Shown here: positions 6,347-14,927 of the stretch, piece by piece
How the letters are laid out: the number at the start of each line of letters is the position of its first letter
How positions within the stretch are numbered: position 1 is the stretch's first letter
Source: DAOUBP01 sp034432655
Lineage (GTDB): Bacteria > Chloroflexota > Anaerolineae > CG2-30-64-16
Direction: 5' to 3'
Assembly: GCA_034432655.1 (NCBI GenBank)
Contig: DAOUBP010000099.1
Span: forward strand, 1 to 40,644
Length of the DNA: 40,644 nt
Translations under genes and position numbers: made by a program
Notes under the pieces: generated by a model
Database searches by the model: none
What the model was told of the DNA's origin: nothing
The model's input: only the letters and a program-made list of their open reading frames with translations

Positions 6347-8724
6347 TCCGACTCTCCCAAGACGTCCACCCCAAGTGCCTTCAACAATCTCGTCAGCTCC
6401 TGGCGATGCCTGTCTGCCACGATCGCCAGGCCCAGCCTGGCCTCGGGATGGAACGGCAGCAGCAGCTTTGCCAGCTGCGGGTCTTGTCGCAGTTCGTCCA
6501 GCGTCTCTTGATCCCGGAACTGAACCAGGGTGAGGGTGGCGATGCTCGCCGTGCCGTAATGTTTGCTCCAGGTTTTGATCTGCGTCTGCAGCCCTTCAGG
6601 GACCGCTCCGTGCGCCAGGGATGACAGTTGCTGCAGGATTGCGGCGGCATCCATGCCCCGGCTGGCGGCTCGCGCCACGGTTGCCGGGGTGATGCGCCAG
6701 CCTTCCCCGCTACGTTCGGCGAACTGCGCCAGCACCGTTCGGGTGTACAGATCGGTCATGGGACCGGCCGGCATGATTTGGCCATCGTTCAGCACGATAA
6801 TCGCACCGGGGCGGACGACGTCGGCGCGGGCGAGCCGCAGCGGCAGTTCACCTGCGGCCAGGAGTGCTGCTTCGATGGCAGCGATCTTGTCGGCGCGGAC
6901 GATGAGACCGGTTGGGGTGACGCGCTTGATGATGGCCTTCTGCAGGTCAGGCGATTGCAGCAGCTCCTCGATCAGCTGCGGGCTGGCTGCCTCTACCCAG
7001 CCGGCGTTGGTACGCACGGTGATCTGCTCAAAGGCGGTCTGCCATTCTGCCAGGCTGCGGGCGATATTTTGGGGCAGCGCCGCGCCGGTGATCTGTTCCA
7101 GCCAGGCCGCAATCTCCGCCGCCGTCTGGCCGGCCAGTTGCGCCCGGTACACCGACTCGCGGCTCAGCTCATACTCGATCGCCCGTTCGGCGTTGAGCCG
7201 GGTGGCGAAGCTGTCCAGCCGTGCCAGCACGCTGTCGGAGATAGGGTCGAACGCGAAAATGCGGAAGTTGGGCTGCAGCACCACACGGCCGGTCTCTTCC
7301 GGGATGGCCGGCCTGGCTTCTCCCAGCAGGAGCCAGCGGCCCATGTCGGTCAGCCGCACCGCCAACAGATTGGCCGGCGCCTTGCCGCCTTCCTGGGCCA
7401 CCGGCCTGGCGTAGCCCAGATCAACCAACCCCAGCCAATACAGCCCCTCGGTCAATACGCCGCGGATGAACTCGTGTTCCACCCTGTCCCAACCGCTCAT
7501 GCCCGTGCTGTCGGCAAGGTCCCATTGCCATTGCAATGCGTTGAACTGGTACACGGAAAGCTCTTCGGGGCTGGTGTAGGAATAGCGATAGGTGCGGTAC
7601 TGCTCCTCTGCGGCGGTCCGGTCGAGCAAGAACTCCTCGTTGCGATCCCGCAACGTCTCGGAGAGCTCATCCAGCGTCACCCAGGCCGGGCCTTCGGCAT
7701 CCCGCTCGAACTTGCGCACCAGCTCGGCGAGGGTCAGCAACACGGCGCGGCGTGCCTTGCGCACGTCATCGGCCGCGAAGTCGGTCACCGCGCCGCTGGC
7801 GCGCGTCTTCCCCTGGACGTAGGTGACCCACAGCTCATTCCACCACAGGCCATCGCGCCAGCTTTCGAAGCTGGCTTTGACGCGATCGGCCGGCGGCCAT
7901 TGCAGGAAGCCGGGATCTGTGTTGGCTTCCAGGACAAAAGCGTTATGTGGCTCCCGCAGCAGGTCAAGCGCCCTCAACAGGCGGCGCAGGAAGAAGATGC
8001 GACGGTAGTCGGTCTCTTTGGTGCCGGTGGCGATGTTTTCCGGCACCAGCAGTTGTTTGGCCACCCGGCGCAGGTCGGCCATGCGCAGCAACCCGGTCAT
8101 CTGGAGTCCAAACGGCTCCTCCCGCGCGGCACTCCAAACCAGATACAGGTCGCGCTGGCAGGTCCGGGCCGAGGCGGTCAGGACGTGCGCTACCTGGGGC
8201 GGCTTGCGTTTTGCCGGGGGCACAGGCGGCAAATGTGCCGCGATCTCGTCCGGGATATAGACATAACGTCCGCCCGAAAACCCGATGCGTGAGTTGCCCA
8301 ACGCGTCTGCCGGGAGAGTATGGCTCCAAATCAGGCCGTTGAGCAACAGGACGGCCAGGATCTCTTCAAAAGTCTTGGGATCGGAAATCCTGGTCGGGTC
8401 CTGGAGGCGCGGGGAAAAGCCATAGGTTGCGCGCCTGGTTTCGCGCGGGATGATCTCCGCTTTTTGCAGCAGCTCGCGATAGCGGGCGGTCCGCAGCTCA
8501 GCGCCTTCGCGCGCCTGCAGCAGTTGCAAAGCCTGTCGTGCGCGCGGTGTCAGCCGGGCCAGCGCCTGCTGGATGCGTGCCGGGTCGCTCATCTGCTTCA
8601 GCCAGAGCGCGTTTCTAGCTTCTTTGGTCTTCGGCACGTCCTGGACGCCGGTGTAGCGGAGCATGGTGCCGATATCGTTGGCGTTGAACGCGTTGATGGC
8701 TTCGAGTAACGTGGGTTTCGTCAT
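6343..8724 (-). CDS. Helicase-associated protein with XPB N-terminal-type domain (793 aa)
   Basis: This large soluble protein belongs, by eye, to the bacterial helicase-associated family encoded beside XPB helicases. Residues about 480-560 contain VVLQPN (Q484), then YELSRESVYRAQLAG starting at Y518, then LPQNIARSLAEW. This is the pattern of the XPB/Ssl2 N-terminal domain (Pfam Helicase_C_3, as I recall it). The same pattern occurs at the start of the XPB protein two genes upstream. The N-terminal 450 residues are helical with several stretches that could be winged helices, but I cannot assign them. No Walker A or DEAD/H box is visible, so it is not itself an ATPase. Start and stop overlap both neighbours by four bases (ATGA), implying coupled translation and probably fixed stoichiometry. 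Function is unproven; a partner of XPB is the simplest idea. Confidence 0.75.
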   Translation of the reverse strand: MTKPTLLEAINAFNANDIGTMLRYTGVQDVPKTKEARNALWLKQMSDPARIQQALARLTPRARQALQLLQAREGAELRTARYRELLQKAEIIPRETRRATYGFSPRLQDPTRISDPKTFEEILAVLLLNGLIWSHTLPADALGNSRIGFSGGRYVYIPDEIAAHLPPVPPAKRKPPQVAHVLTASARTCQRDLYLVWSAAREEPFGLQMTGLLRMADLRRVAKQLLVPENIATGTKETDYRRIFFLRRLLRALDLLREPHNAFVLEANTDPGFLQWPPADRVKASFESWRDGLWWNELWVTYVQGKTRASGAVTDFAADDVRKARRAVLLTLAELVRKFERDAEGPAWVTLDELSETLRDRNEEFLLDRTAAEEQYRTYRYSYTSPEELSVYQFNALQWQWDLADSTGMSGWDRVEHEFIRGVLTEGLYWLGLVDLGYARPVAQEGGKAPANLLAVRLTDMGRWLLLGEARPAIPEETGRVVLQPNFRIFAFDPISDSVLARLDSFATRLNAERAIEYELSRESVYRAQLAGQTAAEIAAWLEQITGAALPQNIARSLAEWQTAFEQITVRTNAGWVEAASPQLIEELLQSPDLQKAIIKRVTPTGLIVRADKIAAIEAALLAAGELPLRLARADVVRPGAIIVLNDGQIMPAGPMTDLYTRTVLAQFAERSGEGWRITPATVARAASRGMDAAAILQQLSSLAHGAVPEGLQTQIKTWSKHYGTASIATLTLVQFRDQETLDELRQDPQLAKLLLPFHPEARLGLAIVADRHRQELTRLLKALGVDVLGESE

Positions 8725-10514
8725 GCGATCACCCGCGGCGTGTACCCGCGCTGGCGGAGTTGCGTGATGACAAATTGGGCCTGTTCAGGGTTCAGCAGCA
8801 CCAGGCAATGGGATGAAACTGCGCAAAGCGGCCCTGCGTTGATGGCTGCCGCGAGGGCGGCTACCTCGCTGGGGTGCATTTCCTCGTTGAACTCGATGAC
8901 CGCCACCTGCTCGTAGAGTTGTTGCCGGCCGACGCGCGCCTGCCAGGCCTCCAGGCGCGCAGCCAGCACCTTGTCCAGGGTGTAGCCGGCCTCGGCAAAG
9001 GCCTGCTTCAGCTGATCCAGGTTGACCCCCGTCAGCAAGGCCTGTCGGAAGCGGATCGGATCGAGCTGGTAGGTCGTCGCCTCACGGTCGTGGTGCGTCT
9101 GCGCCGCAATGCTGCGAAGGACCTGGCGCACGCGGCCTGTCTGCGGGATGTTCTGGACAACTATCATGTTCTCCGGCGTGACCTTGACCGCACCCTGGGG
9201 CAGGGGGGTGCGGTCTTGTAACGGCGCGGTGGCGTAGCGCCGAAATGCCACCGGGCGGTTCCTGTCGTAGCCCAACTCTACGATGAGCAGCCAGGTGGCT
9301 GTGCTGCACAGCCATGCCTCGATCAGCTTGCCATAGGTCGCCTTCCAGTCCGCCGCCGACATCTGCTTCGGGTCTACCGGCTGGCCGTCCCGGTACCACA
9401 TCCAGTTGAAGATGAGGCTTTCAAAAGCCAGCGGGTTGCGTCGCAGGCGATAGACCAATGTGCAGAGGCTTTCGACGCTGTACCAGACCCCCGCTTGCAG
9501 CCCTGCCACCAGCGCTGTCAGCCATTTGCGCAGCCCGACGAGCTGGGGGACAAGCTGTTCCTGAGTGCCCCAATAAGGCGTGGGATAGAGCCGAAAATGG
9601 GACGGCACGTGTTGGAGGGCCAGATCGAGCTCGGTCCAGGTGGTCAGGGTGCTGGACGCATATCCGGACGGCCTTGTAAGCCAGACATTCCGGAGCCAGC
9701 GGAGCTGTTGGTCCGGCGTCATTGCCAGCAGCTGGTCGCCTTCCGGTGTTCTGACCTTCAAGAACTGCGTCATCCCCCCTGTCTCAAGCTGGCATACACC
9801 GCCGGCCAGAAGCGTTTCCACCAGGAAGCCCGCCAGCTGGCGCTCTTCCCTGGTGATGTACCCCCAGGCGTTCAGCGTCGGCGCCGCCACCGGGCAAGGC
9901 CGGGCGACGGCGGACCGCTGCGGTCCCGAGGGAAAATCTGGTTGCGCCGGCCGGTGAAATGTCATCACAGGACGATCGGCCTGGATGTTCAGTAGGATGT
10001 GTTGCAAGTGATTGCTCAGATCGGCCAGTGTGAAGGAAGGGACGGCCGGCGGCTCCGTGGCGTAACGTAAATTGCTGGCGGTCAGGCCCGGCAGCCACTC
10101 CCTGTACAGCTCCGGCACGGTGTAACTTCCCTGGGCATTCGGAAAGGCCAGGCACCGTGCGGACAGGTCTTCCAGCAGCGCATCTATCTCCTTCTGGGTG
10201 ACTTTGCAATCGCCGGCCACCTCCAACGCGGCCTGGATGGGCCGATTGGCAGGTTTCGGGGGCTGCAACACCTTGAGCCACTGTAGCACCGCGCGCTCGT
10301 CCTCCGGCAAACTCTGGAAAGCCTCGGCCATGCGGGTGCCGTCGCTGAGATACGCCAACATCTGGCCGACCACTTCGGTTTTGGCGACCCCGCGCAACGG
10401 CCAGTGCCAAAGGCGCGCGGCCTGGCGCAGCGCCTGGACGGTGCTTACCTCCAGCAGGTTGTTCAGCTGGGTCAGCTGCTGTTGACGGATTTCAGAAGGG
10501 GTCAGGTCAGCCAT
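8721..10514 (-). CDS. Second helicase-associated protein, divergent XPB N-terminal-type domain (597 aa)
   Basis: The 597-residue protein lies between XPB and the 793-residue protein. Its C-terminal part repeats the shared module: MIVVQNI (Q454), then YQLDPIRFRQALLTG from Y482, then a helix ending LAARLEAW. The last 50 residues (IEFNEEMHPSEVAALAAA ... LVLLNPEQAQFVITQLRQRGY) look like a small alpha/beta cap. The N-terminus is helical, with TPSEIRQQQLTQLNNLLEV and a possible winged-helix segment (residues 1-130). No nucleotide-binding motif is present. ATG 10514 follows the XPB stop after six bases and its own stop overlaps the next ATG by four. I do not recognise it as a named protein family; homology to its downstream neighbour is suggested by the aligned module only. 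Confidence 0.7.
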   Translation of the reverse strand: MADLTPSEIRQQQLTQLNNLLEVSTVQALRQAARLWHWPLRGVAKTEVVGQMLAYLSDGTRMAEAFQSLPEDERAVLQWLKVLQPPKPANRPIQAALEVAGDCKVTQKEIDALLEDLSARCLAFPNAQGSYTVPELYREWLPGLTASNLRYATEPPAVPSFTLADLSNHLQHILLNIQADRPVMTFHRPAQPDFPSGPQRSAVARPCPVAAPTLNAWGYITREERQLAGFLVETLLAGGVCQLETGGMTQFLKVRTPEGDQLLAMTPDQQLRWLRNVWLTRPSGYASSTLTTWTELDLALQHVPSHFRLYPTPYWGTQEQLVPQLVGLRKWLTALVAGLQAGVWYSVESLCTLVYRLRRNPLAFESLIFNWMWYRDGQPVDPKQMSAADWKATYGKLIEAWLCSTATWLLIVELGYDRNRPVAFRRYATAPLQDRTPLPQGAVKVTPENMIVVQNIPQTGRVRQVLRSIAAQTHHDREATTYQLDPIRFRQALLTGVNLDQLKQAFAEAGYTLDKVLAARLEAWQARVGRQQLYEQVAVIEFNEEMHPSEVAALAAAINAGPLCAVSSHCLVLLNPEQAQFVITQLRQRGYTPRVIA

Positions 10515-10520
10515 CCCAAA

Positions 10521-12305
10521 TCACCACGTAGCCCGATCTTGATCTGGATCGTACTGCGCCAGGTCATCCCGGTACAGGATTTCGTATTTGTAGCCCTGTT
10601 CGGTCAGGAACATCTGGCGGTTGGCGCCGAAAATCTGATCCTTGGTGTCGCGCATCACGATGGCGTAGAAATGGGCCGGCCGGCCATCCTTCTTGGGCCG
10701 CAGGATACGCCCCAGGCGCTGGGCTTCCTCCTGGCGAGAGCCGAAGGTGCCGCTGATCTCGATTGCCACGCTCACATCGGGCAGGTCCACGGCGAAATTG
10801 GCCACCTTGGAGACCACCAGGCAGCGCAGTGTGCCCTCCCGCATCTGTTGATACAGCTTCTGGCGCTCGCGCACGGGCGTCTGGCCCGTCAGCAGCGGCG
10901 CGTTGAGGATGCGCGCCATCTGTTCCAGCTGCTCCAGGTAGGTGCCGATGACCAGGATCTGATCGTCGGGATGTTTGGCGATGAGTTGTTCCACCACCGG
11001 GAATTTGGCGGGGTCGGTGGCTGCAACCGCGTATTGCACTTTGCTGTCGGCCAGGGCGTACTCCAGCCGGCGTTCTGGCCCCATGTCCAGGCGGACTTCG
11101 TGGCAGTGCGCGGTGGCGATCCATCCCTGACGTTCCAGATCTTTCCACGGCACATCGTACTTTTTCGGCCCGATGAGCGCGAAAACGTGGTCCTCCTTGC
11201 GGTCCTCGCGCACCAGGGTGGCGGTGAGGCCCAGGCGGCGCCGCGCCTGCAGTTCGGCGGTCATGCGGAACATGGGCGCCGGCAACAGGTGCACCTCGTC
11301 GTAGATGATCAGCCCCCAGTCCCGCTCGTTGAATAGCTGAAAGTGCGGGAAGTCCTCCAGGCTCAGGGGTTTGGGCTGCCCGTTCCCGAAATCGTCGAAC
11401 AGGTCTTCTTCTTCGCCGGCCCGCTTGCGCCGCTTATGATAGGTCAGGATCTGGTAGGTGGTGATGGTGACGGGCCGGATCTGTTTGACGTCACCGGTGT
11501 ACTCGCCGATTTCATCCGGCATGAGGGTCGTTTTGTCCAGCAGTTCGTCAATCCACTGGCGCACGGCCACGGTGTTGGTGGTGAGGACCAGGGTGTTGGT
11601 TTGCAGTGCCTCCATCGCGCCCATGCCCACCATCGTTTTCCCGGCGCCGCACGGCAAGACGATCACCCCCGATCCGCCGCGTGCTGTGCCGCGCGCGTGG
11701 AAGACTTCCACGGCCTCTTTCTGGTAGTGGCGCAGGCTGAAAGGACGGTTGGTGTTGAGGGTCTGCGGCCGCAGGCGGACGGTCAACCCTGCGCCCGGGA
11801 CATAGCCCGCCAGGTCCTCGGCCGGGAAGCCGATGTCCACCAGCGCCTTCTTGATGTGGCCGCGCATGGCGGGGTTGACGCGTACCGTGCGGCGGTCAAT
11901 CTCCTCCAGGATGAACTGGCGTACCTTGCGCTGCCGGCTCACCTCCAGCATCAGCAGCGGGTCGTCGGCGGTCAGCAGGAGCTCGCCGGCCGGCCCGGCT
12001 CGCAGTTTCAGCCGTCCGAAGCGGCCGACGTAGTCGCGCACATCGGCCTGGATGTTGCCGGGCACGTCGTACTTGCTGTAACGCGCGAGGGTGTCGAGGA
12101 TGGCCGCCGCGCTCAGGCCGCTGGCCGCGGCGTTCCATAACGAGAGCGGCGATAGCCGGTAGGTATGGATGTGCTCGGGGCTTTTTTCCAGCTCGGCGAA
12201 GCGGGCCAGCGCATCGCGCGCTTCGGTGTACAGCGGGTTGGCGACCTCCAGCAAGATGGTGCGATCGCTCTGCACAACCAGCGGGTTGTTCGGATTAACA
12301 GGCAT
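10521..12305 (-). CDS. XPB/Ssl2-type superfamily 2 DNA helicase
   Basis: The 594-residue protein is a bacterial XPB. The N-terminal domain has VVQSDRTILLEV (Q12) and YRLSPLSLWNAAASG from Y49. The motor has Walker A PCGAGKT near residue 217, the DEVH box near 335, GLTATLVREDRKED (motif III and the ThM region typical of XPB), and VSKVANFAVDLPDV with EEAQRLGRILRPK (motifs V and VI) in helicase lobe 2. By family knowledge it is a 3'-5' ATP-dependent DNA translocase used in repair-type remodelling. The archaeal partner nuclease Bax1 is not encoded here; two helicase-associated proteins follow instead. ATG 12305 lacks a strong ribosome binding site. A promoter-like sequence with a palindrome lies upstream at 12362-12400. 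Confidence 0.92.
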   Translation of the reverse strand: MPVNPNNPLVVQSDRTILLEVANPLYTEARDALARFAELEKSPEHIHTYRLSPLSLWNAAASGLSAAAILDTLARYSKYDVPGNIQADVRDYVGRFGRLKLRAGPAGELLLTADDPLLMLEVSRQRKVRQFILEEIDRRTVRVNPAMRGHIKKALVDIGFPAEDLAGYVPGAGLTVRLRPQTLNTNRPFSLRHYQKEAVEVFHARGTARGGSGVIVLPCGAGKTMVGMGAMEALQTNTLVLTTNTVAVRQWIDELLDKTTLMPDEIGEYTGDVKQIRPVTITTYQILTYHKRRKRAGEEEDLFDDFGNGQPKPLSLEDFPHFQLFNERDWGLIIYDEVHLLPAPMFRMTAELQARRRLGLTATLVREDRKEDHVFALIGPKKYDVPWKDLERQGWIATAHCHEVRLDMGPERRLEYALADSKVQYAVAATDPAKFPVVEQLIAKHPDDQILVIGTYLEQLEQMARILNAPLLTGQTPVRERQKLYQQMREGTLRCLVVSKVANFAVDLPDVSVAIEISGTFGSRQEEAQRLGRILRPKKDGRPAHFYAIVMRDTKDQIFGANRQMFLTEQGYKYEILYRDDLAQYDPDQDRATW

Positions 12306-12326
12306 AGCTTACAACGGATTTACTTT

Positions 12327-12338
12327 CGATCATGATCG
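12327..12338. promoter_or_regulatory. 12-bp perfect palindrome in the XPB leader
   Basis: cgatcatgatcg is exactly self-complementary and sits between the predicted promoter and the ATG at 12305. It could be an operator or chance. Confidence 0.3.
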
Positions 12339-12361
12339 GTCCGGTCTAAACTCAACGTAAA

Positions 12362-12391
12362 ATTATAGCTCAGTCACAGATATAACGCCAA
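12362..12391 (-). promoter_or_regulatory. Candidate sigma-70 promoter of the XPB operon
   Basis: On the minus strand a perfect TATAAT (plus coordinates 12362-12367) is preceded, after 18 bases, by TTGGCG (12386-12391, four of six consensus bases). The predicted start of transcription lies about 50 bases before the XPB ATG. Confidence 0.55.
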
Positions 12392-12400
12392 TTTGGCGTT
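12384..12400. promoter_or_regulatory. Inverted repeat over the -35 box of the XPB promoter
   Basis: aacgcca and tggcgtt are exact reverse complements around a three-base centre, and they cover the -35 hexamer of the XPB promoter. This is the expected place for a repressor operator. No T-run follows on either strand, so a terminator is unlikely. Confidence 0.45.
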
Positions 12401-12477
12401 CTCCCTGTTGAGCGTTGTTCGCTCCCGGGCTTCTTTGGGCCTCTTTGCGGGTTTGCGGTACACTGTCCTCGTAACGC

Positions 12478-12543
12478 GGAGCTTATTTCGCAACCCGACA
12501 TTTGCGCGTTCGATGCGAATGTCGCAGAGTAACACGATAGCGA
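12478..12543 (+). repeat. Dispersed double-hairpin repeat, copy A
   Basis: This is one of three copies (others at 21572-21637 and 25162-25236) sharing the order TTTCGCAACCCGACAT, a GCG-rich hairpin with a GTTCGA-type loop, then GTCGCAGAGTAAC. The main stem pairs cgacatt with aatgtcg. The copy lies between the divergent XPB operon and the membrane protein gene and ends about 21 bases before the latter's GTG start at 12565. The rest of the 12306-12564 gap holds the XPB promoter and a weak TACACT -10-like box at 12459-12464 for the rightward gene. Confidence 0.8.
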
Positions 12544-12564
12544 ATCCTGAGGGGAGGGTCTTGA

Positions 12565-13281
12565 GTGAATTCACGACGGACGCTGGGCGTGCTTTTTTAC
12601 GCTGCTGGCATTCTGCTGAGCGTGGGCCTGGCCGCCCTCAGCACGTGGGGGGACCTGGAAGCGAGTCTCTTCGACGCGGCCGAGCGGGCCGAGAAGGCCA
12701 ACGTCTCCCTGCGCTGCCCGGTCTTCATCACTCGCGAGGAAGTGGGAGAGGTCTCGGCCGCGTTCACCAACACCGGCGGGCGGCCGGTCGAGCGCACGGC
12801 CTGGGCCCACATCAGCGAAGGGTTTGTCACGTTGATGCGGGAAGAGCGCGTCAAGTTGCCTTTGCAGCCGGGCGAGACGAAACGCATGTCCTGGTTTGTG
12901 AGCGCCGAGGACGCCGCTTATGGCTTCTTGATCCTGGTGCGGGTCAGCGCGCTGCGCCAGGCTCCTATGCCGTCGCAATCCCAGGCGTGCGGCATCCTGG
13001 TATTAGACTTGCCGGGTGTGAGCGGCACGCTTGTGATGGCCATCTGGTTGTTGCTGGCGGTGGCCGGTATCGTCGGCGGGTTCTGGTTATGGCTGGCGGC
13101 CAGCCGGCCTTTTGATCCACGGCGACAGGGTGCCGCCGCGGCCATGGTCGTGCTGGCGGTGCTGGTGGTCGCGGCCCTGGCTGCCGGGTTGTTGGGCCAG
13201 TGGGTGGCAGGCGTGCTGTTCTTGGCACTGACCGCGCTGGCGCTGATCGCGATCGTGACGCATTTCGTCCTGGCATCGTAA
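12565..13281 (+). CDS. Membrane protein of unknown function, four predicted helices
   Basis: The 238-residue protein starts at GTG 12565, preceded by AGGGGAGGG. A first hydrophobic helix (LGVLFYAAGILLSVGLAAL) is followed by an extracytoplasmic beta-rich region of about 120 residues. That region contains CPVFITREEVGEVSAAFTN and LPLQPGETKRMSWFVS, which resembles an immunoglobulin-like fold found in BatD- or transglutaminase-type membrane proteins. Three more helices close the protein (about residues 152-178, 188-211, 214-236). No catalytic motif is visible. It is transcribed away from the XPB operon and its leader carries repeat copy A. The downstream neighbour is convergent. I cannot name the family. 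Confidence 0.7.
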   Translation: MNSRRTLGVLFYAAGILLSVGLAALSTWGDLEASLFDAAERAEKANVSLRCPVFITREEVGEVSAAFTNTGGRPVERTAWAHISEGFVTLMREERVKLPLQPGETKRMSWFVSAEDAAYGFLILVRVSALRQAPMPSQSQACGILVLDLPGVSGTLVMAIWLLLAVAGIVGGFWLWLAASRPFDPRRQGAAAAMVVLAVLVVAALAAGLLGQWVAGVLFLALTALALIAIVTHFVLAS

Positions 13282-13316
13282 GCCACCGGACGCACCGGGC
13301 CTATGGGCGGGCAGAG

Positions 13317-13330
13317 CATGCCGGGGCATG
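13317..13330. terminator. Short hairpin between convergent genes
   Basis: catgcc and ggcatg form a six-base stem with a two-base loop in the 56-base gap between the convergent stops at 13281 and 13338. No T-run follows, so termination is only a guess from position. Confidence 0.25.
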
Positions 13331-13337
13331 TCTTCCT

Positions 13338-14927
13338 TCAGCCCCGGCCCACCCATGCGGCGAGAAAGCGTTCCAGCTGGCGCATCCCCAGCAATCGTGC
13401 CGCCAGCAGATAGGTGGCCGCGCCGGCCGTCCCGCCGATAGCCACCTGGGCCAGGGGTGAAGGCCCTGTCCCCCAGCGCAGCGCAGCTGCGATGATACCG
13501 CTCATCGCCAGGGTCGCGGCGATCACCTGCAGCAGTGTCGTCAGTGTTTCCCGGCCCTCCACACCGCCCAGCCGGCCGCGCAGGATCAACAGCAGGGCCA
13601 GCACCTCCAGCGTGACGGCCACGGAGTTGGCCAGCGCCAGCCCGCCGTGGCCCAGCGGGCCCATCAACAGCCAGGCCAGGGCGATGTTCAGGCCGGCCGA
13701 AGCGGCCGCCAGCAACAGCGGGGTGACGGTGTCTTTCTGGGCGAAGAAGGTGCGCGCAGTCAGCTCAAGACAGGCATGCCCGGTCAACCCCAACGCATAG
13801 AAGCGCAGCGCGGTGTACACGGCCTCGGTGGCAGCCGCATCGAACGCGCCGCGCTGGTAGAGCAGGGCCAGCAGCGGCCGGCCCAACAGGATCAGGCCGC
13901 CGGCGGCCGGCACTGCCAGCGCCAGAACGACGCGCAGTGACTCGCCCAAGGTGGCCCGCAGCGCGTTACGGTCCCCACGCGCGGCCAGCTCGGCCAGGGT
14001 GGGGAAGGCGACCAGCCCGAAAGCCGTGCCGATGATCGTCTCGGGCAACTGCATCGCGTCCCAGCCCCATTCCAGCGCGCTGACGCTGCCCGCGTCCAGC
14101 CGTGAGGCCAGGTTGGTGGTGGCCAGCAGTGTCAGGTGGAACACGCCCAGGTCGAGCACGCGCGGGCCCATCAACAGGGCCACACGGCGCGCAGCGCCGT
14201 CCCCGGTGCGCAGGACCGGATACCAGCGGAACCCGTAGCGGATCAAGGCGGGGATCTTGACCGCCAGGTGGAGCAGCGCTCCCAGCACCGCGCCCAGGGC
14301 CAGGCCGCGTATCCCCCAGAGCGGGGCCAGCCAGAGCGCGCCGGCCGCGATCCCCAGGGGGTACACCACGGGTGCCAGCGCCGGCAGCAGGAAGTGCTTG
14401 AAGCCGTTCAACGCGCTGCCCAGCACGGCGCTGACGCCGAAGATCACATTGGAGGCCAGCACCAGGCGCATCAGCCCTGCGGTCTCGGCCTGTTGTGCCG
14501 GTGTGAAGCCAGGCGCGACAACGGTGCGCGTCAGCCAGGGGGCTGCGATCCCGGCCAGCAACGCGACGGCCACAGCGATCACGGTAACCCAGTTGGCCAC
14601 CGCGCTGGCCAGCCGCCACGCGCCGGGCCGTTCCCCGGCGACCACGTAATCGGCGAACACCGGGATGAACGCGGTCGCCAGCGCGCCCCCGGCCACCACG
14701 GTGAAAAGCAAGTCCGGCAGCTTGAACGCCGCGTAGTACGCGTCCAGTGCCGCGCCGATGCCGAACGTCCGGGCGATGATGATGTTACGCACAAGACCGG
14801 CTGCAGCAGCCAGTGCGAAGCAGCCCGCCACCAGGGTGACGTTGCGAGCGATGTGTCGGCGACGCCCGAATGCTTCCTCATGGTCGGTCATGCAGCAGGA
14901 TGCGACGTGCGCCCCGTCCGGTTTCAT
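13338..14927 (-). CDS. murJ: MurJ/MviN-like lipid flippase (first of two)
   Basis: The product of about 529 residues is a polytopic membrane protein of the MOP exporter superfamily. RNIIIARTFGIGAALDAYYAA, LPDLLFTVVAGGALATAFIPVF and, later, LLYQRGAFDAAATEAVY are hallmark segments of MurJ, which flips the lipid-linked peptidoglycan precursor. About 14 hydrophobic helices are visible. I chose ATG 14927 because it overlaps the stop of the upstream C39/TPR gene by four bases and has GGAGGT upstream; ATG 14891 is the alternative, without such a site. The coupling to an exported peptidase/TPR protein is notable. A second MurJ-like gene lies at 27666-29231, so one of the two may flip another lipid-linked glycan. 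Confidence 0.85.
   Translation of the reverse strand: MKPDGAHVASCCMTDHEEAFGRRRHIARNVTLVAGCFALAAAAGLVRNIIIARTFGIGAALDAYYAAFKLPDLLFTVVAGGALATAFIPVFADYVVAGERPGAWRLASAVANWVTVIAVAVALLAGIAAPWLTRTVVAPGFTPAQQAETAGLMRLVLASNVIFGVSAVLGSALNGFKHFLLPALAPVVYPLGIAAGALWLAPLWGIRGLALGAVLGALLHLAVKIPALIRYGFRWYPVLRTGDGAARRVALLMGPRVLDLGVFHLTLLATTNLASRLDAGSVSALEWGWDAMQLPETIIGTAFGLVAFPTLAELAARGDRNALRATLGESLRVVLALAVPAAGGLILLGRPLLALLYQRGAFDAAATEAVYTALRFYALGLTGHACLELTARTFFAQKDTVTPLLLAAASAGLNIALAWLLMGPLGHGGLALANSVAVTLEVLALLLILRGRLGGVEGRETLTTLLQVIAATLAMSGIIAAALRWGTGPSPLAQVAIGGTAGAATYLLAARLLGMRQLERFLAAWVGRG

Noticed and set aside
6628..8292. Open frame of 554 codons on the plus strand
   Set aside because: It mirrors the 793-residue helicase-associated gene, is rich in Gln/Arg/Gly as expected for a shadow, and lacks a ribosome binding site or motifs.
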